From: Sneathiella aquimaris
Lineage (GTDB): Bacteria; Pseudomonadota; Alphaproteobacteria; Sneathiellales; Sneathiellaceae
Assembly (NCBI RefSeq): GCF_026409565.1
Contig: NZ_CP112881.1
Coordinates: forward strand, 3,231,501-3,295,500
Direction of reading: 5' to 3'
DNA: 64,000 nucleotides
The notes under the pieces are model-generated. The model saw nothing but the letters and a program-made list of their open reading frames with translations. It had not been told where the DNA came from and did not search any database. Positions 1-8,258 of the stretch are shown here, piece by piece. The stretch's first letter is position 1; each line of letters starts with the position of its first letter. Both the position numbers and the translations under genes were made by a program.

Positions 1-266
1 CGGCGGGCGTGTTCAATATTGTCACGGGCCGAAAATCTGATCTGGTTAAACCCTTGGCCTCCCATGATGATGTGAAATCCCTCTGGTATGTTGGATCCGC
101 TGAAGGATGTGCTCTTGTCGAGAAATCTTCATGTGGCAACATGAAGCGGACATGGACCAATCATGGCCTCAAGCGGGACTGGTTTGTTCCGGAACAGGCC
201 GAGGGTGAAGAGTTTTTGCAGCATGCAACTCAGATTAAAAATATCTGGATCCCGTACGGAGAATAA
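1..266 (+). CDS. Aldehyde dehydrogenase family protein, C-terminal fragment
   Basis: The gene is cut by the left window edge. The frame is open from base 3 and only the last ~88 residues are present. The visible AGVFNIVTG stretch matches the conserved (P)PGVFNVVTG segment of NAD(P)-dependent aldehyde dehydrogenases, and the end (KNIWIPYGE) is typical of the ALDH copy found in bacterial deo clusters. It ends 5 bases before deoA on the same strand. Inferred role: oxidation of an aldehyde made during deoxyribose breakdown, for example acetaldehyde from deoxyribose-phosphate aldolase, which would lie upstream. The catalytic core is outside the window, so activity cannot be judged. Confidence 0.75.
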   Translation, partial: AGVFNIVTGRKSDLVKPLASHDDVKSLWYVGSAEGCALVEKSSCGNMKRTWTNHGLKRDWFVPEQAEGEEFLQHATQIKNIWIPYGE

Positions 267-271
267 TCATC

Positions 272-1609
272 ATGACCGCTGATTTTTTTCCGCAAGAGAT
301 TATCCGCAAGAAAAGAGATGGGGCAGCCCTTAGCAAGGCTGAAATCGATTTCATGGTCCGCGGCATCACAGACAATTCTGTAACAGAAGGACAGATTTCA
401 GCATTTGCGATGGCCGTCTATTTTCAGGATATGACGATGCAGGAACGGATTTGGCTGACAAAGGCAATGGTCCATTCCGGGGACGTGATGAGCTGGACAG
501 ATGCCGATCTGGGCCGTCCTGTTGTAGACAAGCATTCGACCGGTGGCGTTGGCGATAAAGTAAGCCTGATGCTGGCCGCCATTGTTGCCGCCTGCGGCGG
601 TGCGGTCCCAATGATCTCGGGCCGGGGATTGGGGCATACAGGCGGTACACTGGATAAACTGGACAGTATTGAAGGATACAACACAGCCCCGGACCCAAAA
701 CTCCTGACCAAAGTAGTAAAAAATATCGGATGCGCGATCATTGGGCAGACTGCGGACCTTGCCCCTGCAGACAAGCGCTTCTATGCCATTCGGGATGTTA
801 CCGCGACCGTTGAGAGCATTTCGTTGATCACGGCTTCCATCCTTTCAAAAAAACTGGCGGCGGGACTGGATGCCCTTATCATGGATGTGAAATTCGGTTC
901 CGGCGCCTTTAAACAAAAGATTGAAGATGCCGAAGAGCTTGCGCGCAGTATTGTAACTGTATCCAATGGTGCAGGGGTTCCAACAACGGCTCTCTTGACC
1001 GATATGAACGAAGTCCTTGGAACGACAGCTGGAAACGCCGTTGAAGTGCGCGAAACCATAGATTACCTGATGGGGCGAAAAGTCGATGAGCGGCTCAATA
1101 CGGTTGTTGTTGCGCTCTGTTCGGAGATGCTGGTGCTGGCGGGTATCGCGGATGAGACCACAGCACCCCTTGCTGTAAAAGGAGCCCTGTCCAGCGGAAC
1201 CGCCGCAGAAAAATTTGCCCAAATGGTGGCTGCCCTTGGGGGCCCAACAGATTTAATGACCAATCCCGACAAACATCTTCCGCTCGCGCCAATCCGTCGA
1301 GATGTTATCGCCCCCAAGCGGGGTTTTATCAAAACGCTCGATACCCGAGAAATGGGTGTTTCTGTTATGGATCTCGGCGGCGGACGTCATGCCGCAAGTG
1401 ATCCTATTGATTATGGCGTTGGATTGGTCAACATTAAGGGAATTGGCGCAAAGGTTGGACCGCGCAATCCTGTCGCTACGATTATTGCCCGCACGGAAGA
1501 TCAGGCTGATCGTGCTGAAAATCGGATTTTGGCTGCCCTAACCATCGCTGGCGAGGCTCCGACCAAAACGCCTATTGTCCTGAAACGTGTTACAGGAGAA
1601 CATTCATGA
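272..1609 (+). CDS. deoA: Thymidine phosphorylase
   Basis: A 445-residue protein of normal length for the family. It cleaves thymidine (and deoxyuridine) with phosphate to the free base and 2-deoxyribose-1-phosphate in the cytoplasm. The glycosyltransferase family 3 signature [20 protein letters not shown] lies around residues 109-128, and [10 protein letters not shown], the phosphate-binding loop, precedes it. The ATG has a GGAGA ribosome-binding site in the end of the preceding gene. Its stop codon overlaps the deoB start by 4 bases (ATGA), so it is translationally coupled in an ALDH-deoA-deoB-add operon for nucleoside breakdown. Confidence 0.95.
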   Translation: MTADFFPQEIIRKKRDGAALSKAEIDFMVRGITDNSVTEGQISAFAMAVYFQDMTMQERIWLTKAMVHSGDVMSWTDADLGRPVVDKHSTGGVGDKVSLMLAAIVAACGGAVPMISGRGLGHTGGTLDKLDSIEGYNTAPDPKLLTKVVKNIGCAIIGQTADLAPADKRFYAIRDVTATVESISLITASILSKKLAAGLDALIMDVKFGSGAFKQKIEDAEELARSIVTVSNGAGVPTTALLTDMNEVLGTTAGNAVEVRETIDYLMGRKVDERLNTVVVALCSEMLVLAGIADETTAPLAVKGALSSGTAAEKFAQMVAALGGPTDLMTNPDKHLPLAPIRRDVIAPKRGFIKTLDTREMGVSVMDLGGGRHAASDPIDYGVGLVNIKGIGAKVGPRNPVATIIARTEDQADRAENRILAALTIAGEAPTKTPIVLKRVTGEHS

Positions 1610-2814
1610 GCCGGGCCTTGTTACTTGTCTTGGATAGTTTTGGGTTAGGCGCTGCACGTGATGCTGCCGATTTTGGGGATACCGGGGCCGATACCTTTGG
1701 CCATATTCTGGATGCCTCCCTCACAGGAAAAGCCGATAACGAAAACCGCTCAGGCCCTTTACGCCTCCCCAACCTCGAAGCATTGGGGCTATACAAAGCC
1801 CATAGCCTGCACACCGGAAAAGGCCCGATACGCCAGAGCAGCTATACCGGTCTTTACGGCTATGCACAAGAAATGAGTAAGGGGAAGGACACGCCATCTG
1901 GCCATTGGGAAATGACGGGGGTCCCCGTCATGTTTGACTGGGGTTACTTCCCCAAAGAAATCCCCTGTTTCCCTGAAACACTAACCAGTGCACTAATCAA
2001 GAAATGTCAATTACCGGGCATTCTTGGTAATTGTCATGCCTCAGGCACTGATATTATCGCGCGCCTCGGGGACGAGCATGTCGAAAGCGGAAAGCCGATT
2101 TTTTACACATCCGCCGACAGTGTCCTGCAAATTGCTGCCCATGAAGAAAGTTTCGGCTTGCAACGCTTATATGACCTATGCGCCGAAGCACGCACACTCG
2201 TCGATGATCTGGAGATCGGGCGTGTCATTGCCAGGCCGTTTGTCGGATCTACAGGGGCCTATACCCGAACGAGTAACCGAAAAGACCTTGCCGTCCCCCC
2301 CCCAGAACCTACGTTGCTGGACGCCCTGAGCACAGAAGGCAATCCAGTTATCTCCATCGGTAAAATTGGCGACATATTTGCCCATCAGGGAACCGGAACT
2401 GAAATCAAGGCAAATGGAAATATGGCTCTGTTTGATGCCACACTTACGGCGTTGAACGAAGCAGAAGACGGCAGCTTTATTTTTACGAACTTTGTGGATT
2501 TTGACCAATCCTATGGCCACCGGCGAGATATCGCGGGTTATGCCCATGCGCTGGAAGAGTTTGATCAGCGCCTGCCTGAGCTTTTTAGTGTTATGGAAGA
2601 CGATGATCTTGTTTTAATGACGGCCGATCATGGATGCGATCCCACTTGGCCGGGCTCGGATCATACCCGTGAGGTCGTGCCTGTTCTTGGCTATGGCAAA
2701 AACATTCCAGGGCAGTTCATTGGGGAAAGAGACACCTTTGCCGATATCGGCCAGACGATCGCCACGCATCTGGGGATTAAACCACTGAACAAGGGATCAT
2801 CCTTTTTGTCATGA
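1606..2814 (+). CDS. deoB: Phosphopentomutase
   Basis: A 402-residue alkaline-phosphatase-superfamily enzyme that interconverts (deoxy)ribose-1-phosphate and (deoxy)ribose-5-phosphate, using the product of deoA. The N-terminal metal-binding motif [14 protein letters not shown] and the C-terminal [18 protein letters not shown] metal-ligand motif are both intact. The start ATG overlaps the deoA stop and is preceded by a clear AGGAG site. The gene overlaps add by 4 bases. Confidence 0.95.
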   Translation: MSRALLLVLDSFGLGAARDAADFGDTGADTFGHILDASLTGKADNENRSGPLRLPNLEALGLYKAHSLHTGKGPIRQSSYTGLYGYAQEMSKGKDTPSGHWEMTGVPVMFDWGYFPKEIPCFPETLTSALIKKCQLPGILGNCHASGTDIIARLGDEHVESGKPIFYTSADSVLQIAAHEESFGLQRLYDLCAEARTLVDDLEIGRVIARPFVGSTGAYTRTSNRKDLAVPPPEPTLLDALSTEGNPVISIGKIGDIFAHQGTGTEIKANGNMALFDATLTALNEAEDGSFIFTNFVDFDQSYGHRRDIAGYAHALEEFDQRLPELFSVMEDDDLVLMTADHGCDPTWPGSDHTREVVPVLGYGKNIPGQFIGERDTFADIGQTIATHLGIKPLNKGSSFLS

Positions 2815-3782
2815 AAACAGTAAAAAAAGCAGAACTGCACGTTCATCTGGAAGGGACTGCCACCCCTGCCCTTGTAAAAAAACTTGCGGCCAACAATGGG
2901 GCTGAACTGGATCCGTCGACTTTCAAGTCTGACGGAGAATTTTCCTGGTCGGATTTTTGGGATTTTCTACGCTGTTATGACAAAGCCGCTGCCGCCATTC
3001 AAAGCAAGGACGACTACCGCGCCGTTACGTATGATTATCTCAAACGTTGCGCGCTGGAAAATACAATATACGTGGAAACCTTTTCCTCTCCTGACCATGC
3101 GGCCAATGCTGGCATCAGTTACACAGATCATTTAGAGGGCATTGCCGCAGGCATTGACGATGCCCGGCGTGATTTTGGCATAGAAGGACGGATTATTGTC
3201 ACGTGCGTCCGTCATCTGGGTCCCGAAAAGGCTAACTCTGTAGCCCAAAAATTTGTAGAACACCCTCATCCCTATGTGGTTGGTTTCGGCATGGGGGGTG
3301 ATGAAGCGCAGTACCACCCAAAAGACTTTGCTCCTGCTTTTTACAAGGCGCATGATGCCGGTTACAAGACGACAAATCATGCGGGTGAATTCGGAGATTG
3401 CCAAAGCATCAAGGACACCCTCACCCATCTTCCCGTCAGTCGGATTGGCCACGGTGTGCGCGCTATCGAAGATCCACATCTGGTCGCTGAGCTCGCCGAA
3501 AGACAAATCCCTTTGGAACTCTGCCCCGGAAGTAATATCGCAACCGGCCTTTATGATGGATACGAACAGCATCCTTTTGATCAGCTAAAACAAGCGGGCT
3601 GTATCGTCACACTGAACTCCGACGACCCCCCTTTCTTTGCCACATCCATCGGCAAAGAATATGAAAGGATCGCCGCGGTGAACAGGTATGATGAGAAGAT
3701 CATGCGGCAGATCACCATTAACAGCCTGAAATCGGCCTTTTGTGATGACGCCCTGAAAGAAAAACTGATTGCGACAGTTTAG
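2811..3782 (+). CDS. add: Adenosine deaminase
   Basis: A 323-residue amidohydrolase-fold enzyme converting adenosine or deoxyadenosine to (deoxy)inosine and ammonia. The zinc and substrate motifs are present: HxH at residues 10/12 (ELHVHLEG), NHAGEFG with the zinc His and catalytic Glu, RIGHGV, and NSDDPPFF with the zinc-binding Asp. It is the last gene of the deo operon and overlaps deoB by 4 bases. It faces the Skp-like gene tail to tail only 2 bases away. A second, different deaminase of this superfamily lies at 46729-47739; this one resembles true adenosine deaminase more closely. Confidence 0.9.
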   Translation: MKTVKKAELHVHLEGTATPALVKKLAANNGAELDPSTFKSDGEFSWSDFWDFLRCYDKAAAAIQSKDDYRAVTYDYLKRCALENTIYVETFSSPDHAANAGISYTDHLEGIAAGIDDARRDFGIEGRIIVTCVRHLGPEKANSVAQKFVEHPHPYVVGFGMGGDEAQYHPKDFAPAFYKAHDAGYKTTNHAGEFGDCQSIKDTLTHLPVSRIGHGVRAIEDPHLVAELAERQIPLELCPGSNIATGLYDGYEQHPFDQLKQAGCIVTLNSDDPPFFATSIGKEYERIAAVNRYDEKIMRQITINSLKSAFCDDALKEKLIATV

Positions 3783-3784
3783 GT

Positions 3785-4369
3785 TTATTGGTTTTTATCG
3801 ACAGTAATTTCAACCTTTGTTTTGGACGCATTAAACCGTTTCAAAACTTCCTTGGTGATATCCATCCCGTCATTGAAGAATATGACATTGTTTCGATCGA
3901 AGCCAATATTCATGCCTTTTTCCGCGGCAACATTAGCCGCCAGCTTGACAATAACACCTCGAAGCTGGCCCCGCATGCGATTGAGGACATCATTCACTTT
4001 AGCATTGGAAATCTGCGCCTCACGCTGGAGACCCAACTGGTCTTTCTGAATTTCGCGAGCCTTGGCCTGGAAAACATCCGGTGCAAGAATTGTCTGCTGC
4101 CGCTTCAATTCATCGGCGCGGACTTTAAGTTGTTCTTTTTTTACATCAATTTCTTTTTGAACATCATCGACACGGGCTTTCATTTCTTTCTCAGCATTTT
4201 TCCAGGTCTCGGAGCTGTTCAAAATAAACGTGACGTCCACGATCGCTGCTTTTGCTTGTGGAATAGTCGTTTGTGCCAAAACATCTGAATTGATTAAGCC
4301 ACTGCCAAATACAGAAAAAGTAACAGCCAGACCAACAGCAGCTACACGGCTTTTGAAAAATTGAATCAC
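3785..4369 (-). CDS. OmpH/Skp-family periplasmic chaperone-like protein
   Basis: A 194-residue protein with a signal peptide (hydrophobic residues ~9-27, cleavage near VLAQ-TT). A KAAIVDVTFIL beta strand follows, then a long charged helical stretch (residues ~55-150) rich in Lys, Glu, Gln and Arg. This is the tentacle layout of OmpH/Skp chaperones, which carry unfolded outer-membrane proteins across the periplasm. The start is GTG with a GGAGC site 7 bases upstream. The usual bamA-skp-lpxD neighbours are absent, so this may be a second, specialised paralogue rather than the housekeeping Skp. Confidence 0.75.
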   Translation of the reverse strand: MIQFFKSRVAAVGLAVTFSVFGSGLINSDVLAQTTIPQAKAAIVDVTFILNSSETWKNAEKEMKARVDDVQKEIDVKKEQLKVRADELKRQQTILAPDVFQAKAREIQKDQLGLQREAQISNAKVNDVLNRMRGQLRGVIVKLAANVAAEKGMNIGFDRNNVIFFNDGMDITKEVLKRFNASKTKVEITVDKNQ

Positions 4370-4490
4370 TAATCAGCTCCGATATTTTGAAAACAGGGTG
4401 CCCAAGACACCGATATGTGCAGACCATAACAAAAGGCAGCAGGGAACTGCAACTATTGTTAAGGTATAAAAGCAGGCAAATCTGTCAAGA

Positions 4491-5051
4491 TTATGCGGAT
4501 CGCCACTCGCTTACATAATCCGCCAACGACAAGTCCGGCATCGGCGGGACCGTTTTGGCCGTTCCAAGATACAGAAATCCAACAATCATATCGTCGCCGA
4601 TTGCCCCCAATCGGCTGCGCACATATTCATCAAAACACGGAGAGCCCGACCGCCATATTCCAGCATATCCCATGGCATGCGCTGCAATCATTATGTTCTG
4701 GGCCGCTGCTCCTGCGGATATGATTTGCTCAACGGCGGGCACTTTGGGGTGCTCCTGTACTTTCGCAATGACTGCGATCACCAATGGCGCACGCAACGGT
4801 TTGTTGGCTTCTTTTTCAAGGGAAGCCTGTGTTGCTTCAGGGTTGTTTTTTTTCAGCGCCTCAACAAAAATCTGCCCAAGCTCATGCCGCATTTCATCTT
4901 TGAAATATATAAATCGCCAAGGACGAATACAACCATGATCCGGCGCCCTTACCGCCGCCTGAAAAAGTGTCTGCAATGCTGCATCGTCTGGGGCCGGCTC
5001 AACCAGCTTTGCCGCAGATTTTCGAGTAAGCAACGCATCAATAGCATTCAT
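4491..5051 (-). CDS. Nitroreductase family protein (YdjA-type)
   Basis: A 186-residue FMN-dependent nitroreductase-fold protein. Motifs are the TRKSAAKL FMN-phosphate loop at residues 6-17, PDHGCIRPWRF near 40, and SAGAAAQNIMIAAHAMGYAGIWRSG near 120. The PDHGxxxPWRF form is typical of the short YdjA/TdcN-like subgroup. The frame continues further upstream, but the ATG at 5051 begins the conserved domain and has a GGGA site. The natural substrate is not predictable. It is read toward the Skp-like gene with ~120 bases between them. Confidence 0.85.
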   Translation of the reverse strand: MNAIDALLTRKSAAKLVEPAPDDAALQTLFQAAVRAPDHGCIRPWRFIYFKDEMRHELGQIFVEALKKNNPEATQASLEKEANKPLRAPLVIAVIAKVQEHPKVPAVEQIISAGAAAQNIMIAAHAMGYAGIWRSGSPCFDEYVRSRLGAIGDDMIVGFLYLGTAKTVPPMPDLSLADYVSEWRSA

Positions 5052-5232
5052 CACAAAGATTTCCCTAGTCCTGTTAACGTTAAAGGAGCAAACTAAACCG
5101 GGTGATCCAAACGAGCAATAAAAACCCGGCATTCTTTTTGAGCACGCCCTGTACCTCCTGTTACAAATACCTAAAAAAGCATTTTCTTAACTGAAGACAA
5201 AGAGAAACAAAGTAACATCTTATTTATTCAGA

Positions 5233-5246
5233 TTGTTCCAGATCAA
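5233..5246 (+). promoter_or_regulatory. FNR/FixK-like binding site upstream of the Usp gene
   Basis: TTGTTCCAGATCAA matches the FNR/Anr/FixK consensus TTGAT-N4-ATCAA at 9 of 10 fixed positions. Its centre is 73 bases before the Usp start codon. If it acts at -41.5, transcription would begin near 5281, and a TAGTAC hexamer lies where the -10 should be. Universal stress proteins of this two-domain type are often induced by low oxygen, which fits. No regulator gene is nearby. Confidence 0.45.
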
Positions 5247-5312
5247 TTCGTGATCTAAAAATATAGGCTAGTACTAGGATAACAGCTAAATACTAACACG
5301 ACGAGGCATACC

Positions 5313-6137
5313 ATGTCCTTCAAAACCATCTTATTGCATTTGACCAATGATGAGAAACTGGAAGCGTCTATTTCCGTCGCCTTGAATCTGGCCGCCGAAA
5401 ATTCGGCTCATATCGTCGGTCTTTACACGATTGCACCTGTAACCCCTCCAACCTCGTTCATGGGATATATCCCACCAGAATTCATTGAACGCACACGAGG
5501 AATTGAAGCAGAAAACGCAAAACAGGCATGCGAACGACTAACGGCAAAAGCAACGGCCGCCGGAGTAGAGTTTTCCTGCGTTCAGGAAGAAGGCTATGCG
5601 CCTGATGTTATTCAGAAGCATGCGCTTACCGCCGACCTTGTCATCCTGGGCCAAATCGACCCAAGCAATGAAAAATCTGCACAATATCAAAACCTTGCAG
5701 ATGAACTTGTTGTTGGATGCCCCTGTCCGGTTCTGACCGTGCCATACGCTGGCAACTTTGAGAAATTTGGGTCTCATATTCTGGTCGGGTGGAACAACAC
5801 GCGTGAAGCATCGAAAGCTCTGCGCGGCGCACTTCCCTTCATTAAAAAGGCCACGAAGGTAACACTTCTGAATGTAAATCCAACATCGGATCAAAGTATT
5901 GGAAATGACGCTGCGAAAAAATTTCTGGAACGTCATGGTGCCACCGTTCAGGTGAAAATCGGACACTGGCCAGATGTAGGGGTTGGCAATGCGCTGCTGG
6001 ATGCTCTGGTCGACTATGAGGCAGACATGCTTGTAATGGGCGCATATGGCCATAGCCGATTAAGAGAAATGATCCTTGGAGGAGCGACCCAAGAGATTCT
6101 CGGACATATGACCGCACCGGTATTGTTCGCACACTAA
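5313..6137 (+). CDS. Universal stress protein, tandem UspA domains
   Basis: A 274-residue cytoplasmic protein with two UspA folds, residues ~1-145 and ~150-274. The second carries the ATP-binding signature G-x2-G-x9-G-A/T (GAYGHSRLREMILGGAT); the first is less conserved at that site (DLVILGQIDPSN). Such proteins bind ATP and protect cells during energy or oxygen limitation. The gene is monocistronic, with an FNR-like box upstream and a hairpin downstream. Confidence 0.9.
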   Translation: MSFKTILLHLTNDEKLEASISVALNLAAENSAHIVGLYTIAPVTPPTSFMGYIPPEFIERTRGIEAENAKQACERLTAKATAAGVEFSCVQEEGYAPDVIQKHALTADLVILGQIDPSNEKSAQYQNLADELVVGCPCPVLTVPYAGNFEKFGSHILVGWNNTREASKALRGALPFIKKATKVTLLNVNPTSDQSIGNDAAKKFLERHGATVQVKIGHWPDVGVGNALLDALVDYEADMLVMGAYGHSRLREMILGGATQEILGHMTAPVLFAH

Positions 6138-6138
6138 T

Positions 6139-6161
6139 CGAAGGCATTAGCCTTCGGCTTT
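6139..6161 (+). terminator. Hairpin terminator between convergent genes
   Basis: CGAAGGC and GCCTTCG form a 7-bp stem with a 4-base loop, followed by a short GCTTT run, immediately after the Usp stop codon. It is a plausible weak intrinsic terminator. Confidence 0.5.
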
Positions 6162-6195
6162 GAAAGGGGGCGTCCTGTTCTCTCCACTCCATCCA

Positions 6196-6777
6196 TCACG
6201 AAGACAGGATGTCCTCTTTTAAAATTTCACGCCATTGCCCGGGCTCCAGATTCTCTAGCGACAAATCTCCAATGGCAATGCGGATAAGCCGTAGCGTGGG
6301 AAAGCCCACCGCGGCTGTCATCCGGCGGACCTGCCGGTTTTTCCCCTCAGTCAGGGTAAGTTTCAACCACGTGGTCGGTATATTTTTTCTCTCCCGGATA
6401 GGTGGGTTCCGTTCCCCGATCAAGGGTTGCGGTTCCGGCCTTTCGACAAGACATTCTTTTGTTTTATAGCCTTTGATGACAGGCCCCTTCCGCAGCGCAT
6501 TCAAATCCTGATCCAGGGGATCTCCTTCAACCTGCACCAGATAAGTCCGTGGATGTGCAAATTTCGGGTCCAGCAGTTTGTTTATGAAGGGGCCGTCATC
6601 GCTTAAAATTAAAAGCCCTTCACTGTCCCGGTCCAGTCGCCCGGCGGCATAAACCCCTTTCGGTAGTCCAAATCCTTCCAGAGACGGGTGGCCTCCCTCG
6701 CTCGTGAACTGGCTTAAAACACCGAAAGGTTTATGAAAGGAAATGTAGGTATATTTAGATTTAGGAATGAAAGACAA
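6196..6777 (-). CDS. rluE: rRNA pseudouridine synthase, RsuA/RluE type
   Basis: A 193-residue pseudouridine synthase of the short RsuA/RluB/E/F family. It lacks an N-terminal S4 domain, as RluE does; RluE modifies 23S rRNA U2457. It carries the catalytic GRLDRDSEGLLIL motif near residue 46 and the LTEGKNRQVRRM motif near 140. The start appears to be TTG at 6777 with an AAGG site 6 bases upstream, because a stop codon lies just further upstream and no ATG precedes the conserved FHKPFGVL. The exact target uridine is inferred from family length only. Confidence 0.85.
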   Translation of the reverse strand: MSFIPKSKYTYISFHKPFGVLSQFTSEGGHPSLEGFGLPKGVYAAGRLDRDSEGLLILSDDGPFINKLLDPKFAHPRTYLVQVEGDPLDQDLNALRKGPVIKGYKTKECLVERPEPQPLIGERNPPIRERKNIPTTWLKLTLTEGKNRQVRRMTAAVGFPTLRLIRIAIGDLSLENLEPGQWREILKEDILSS

Positions 6778-7000
6778 TTTTGAACCTTATGGCTAATAGG
6801 ACACAATGGACAGATTTCTGCCTTAATTAAGGTGAGTTAGAAACAATTTTGTTAACATTCTCTCGATACTTTAATAAACAGAAGGCATTGGTTTTACCGC
6901 GTTTTCACAAATGAAACAGTATAAAAACCTGCCAGTATGTTTTGTAAAATGATCGTATCAATATTCTGAATTCGTTTGAACCGTGGAGCAATAAAACCAG

Positions 7001-8026
7001 ATGAACGAGATTTTAAATGCAAAAATCCTGTTTATCGGAAACAAGGATGGAGACGCACAGCAAATCGGCTGGCTATTGGCAAATATCTCCAAACCTTCCA
7101 TGGATCTGATGCATGTGCCTGATGCGCACGCTTTTATCAATCAGCAAAGCGCCGCAGGCGCCGATGTCATCCTGCTGGATCAAGACAGCACTGGCGATAC
7201 CGCTTTTGAAACCCTCAAAGACCTAAGAAGAAATATCCCGTCTGTTCCGGTTGTCATTTTAACAGATGATGAAGAAAACACCGGTCAGGAGGCTATTCGA
7301 AGTGGCGCTCAGGATTATGTTATCCGGAGCCAGTTAACCAGTAGCATCATGGCCCGCAGCCTGATTAGTGCGATTGTGCGGCATCAAGGTCAAAGCAACG
7401 CACCGGCGACAACGCCTCTGTTGGAATCAGCGACGGCTGTACTTAACAAGCTCCCTTTGGGTGTCATTCTGATGACCGAAAGCTCTCAGGTTCTTTTCTT
7501 CAATGATAAAGCAAAAAAATATCTGGAAAAAAAGGACGGCCTCATACTGGATTCAGAACAGAAATGCCGGGCAACCGTGGCCAGTGAAAACAAAAAGCTG
7601 GCGGAGCTTCTGACAAACACACTTTCACCGGAAACCAATGGAAAGGGGGAACTGGATTTCGCCCTGACAATCACCCGTGAAGAGAGTGATACACCGCTTA
7701 CCGTTATGCTCGCCCCAATCGGAACCGGAATAGCCGGCAAAGGAGCCGTTCTTTTTGTCTCAGACCCTGCAGAGCCTGTGGAGCTCTCTATCGATACAAT
7801 TTGCCGTCTTTACGCCTTAACACCCGCCGAGGGTAGGCTGGCTCTGGGTCTTACAAATGGCAGTAAACTGGATGATCTGGCTGAGGAATGGGGCGTTAGC
7901 ATGCATACTGTGCGTTCTCAATTACGGCAGATTTTCCGAAAGACCGACACCAGTCGCCAAAGTGAACTGGTTAAGCTCATTCTAACTGGCCCCGCCGCAC
8001 TTCAGGCATCCCCTGCAATTTTATAG
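7001..8026 (+). CDS. LuxR-type regulator with degenerate receiver and PAS-like domains
   Basis: A 341-residue putative transcription factor. Residues ~8-125 look like a response-regulator receiver (DVILLDQD strand with the phospho-acceptor-like Asp, VVILTDD, SGAQDYVIRSQL). The N-terminal acidic pair is missing (LFIGNKDGD), and the conserved Lys after the last strand is Arg (DYVIRS). Residues ~145-255 resemble a PAS fold (LPLGVILMTESSQVLFFNDKA). A LuxR/GerE helix-turn-helix follows from ~265 (LTPAEGRLALGL ... WGVSMHTVRSQLRQIFRKT). It faces the HD-GYP-like gene of the Lap-like module tail to tail, so a regulatory link is possible but not shown. No partner kinase lies beside it. Confidence 0.75.
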   Translation: MNEILNAKILFIGNKDGDAQQIGWLLANISKPSMDLMHVPDAHAFINQQSAAGADVILLDQDSTGDTAFETLKDLRRNIPSVPVVILTDDEENTGQEAIRSGAQDYVIRSQLTSSIMARSLISAIVRHQGQSNAPATTPLLESATAVLNKLPLGVILMTESSQVLFFNDKAKKYLEKKDGLILDSEQKCRATVASENKKLAELLTNTLSPETNGKGELDFALTITREESDTPLTVMLAPIGTGIAGKGAVLFVSDPAEPVELSIDTICRLYALTPAEGRLALGLTNGSKLDDLAEEWGVSMHTVRSQLRQIFRKTDTSRQSELVKLILTGPAALQASPAIL

Positions 8027-8059
8027 AAAATACCCGTAAGCGGGCGGCCCGGTATGGAT

Positions 8060-8258
8060 TAAATCCATATAAACCAGTTGGATAATCTAACCGAAGATTG
8101 CATCCCTCGCACTTATCAGCTGGCTATACCGCAGGGGGGGCAATACGGGCCGCCGCAACAGGGAAAACCGACGAGGTGCATCCGGGGCGTGGCCCACGGC
8201 AGCACTGGTGGCAATACTTGCACGGTTAGAAATGACCCGGCGACAAGCCCGGTCTTTT
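8060..8258 (+). ncRNA. Candidate structured RNA or long 3' UTR, unidentified
   Basis: The 230 bases between two convergent genes hold a GC-rich, pairing-rich stretch with no convincing reading frame. AACCG (near 8167) can pair with CGGTT (near 8223), GTGCA with TGCAC inside it, and GCGTGG with CCAC inside that. A terminator-like hairpin with a U run closes the region at 8234-8258. I compared it by eye with 6S, SRP, RNase P, tmRNA and the common riboswitches and found no match. It could be the 3' UTR of the LuxR-type gene or an independent small RNA. Confidence 0.35.
8234..8258 (+). terminator. Intrinsic terminator
   Basis: GACC-C-GGC and GCC-C-GGTC pair with one C-C mismatch around a GACAA loop, followed by TTTT. 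It ends transcripts from the LuxR-type gene and/or the RNA candidate, and overlaps the stop codon of the convergent HD-GYP-like gene. Confidence 0.55.

Noticed and set aside
366-1332. Long frames on the minus strand across deoA
   Set aside because: They are antisense shadows of deoA, which has full family conservation.
8130-8200. Similarity of GCAACAGGGAAAACC to the start of the GEMM-I c-di-GMP riboswitch (GCACAGGGCAAACC)
   Set aside because: Tempting given the HD-GYP genes, but the rest of the GEMM-I consensus (the GCAAAGCC segment and tetraloop-receptor helix) is absent, and the region lies downstream of, not before, a gene on that strand.
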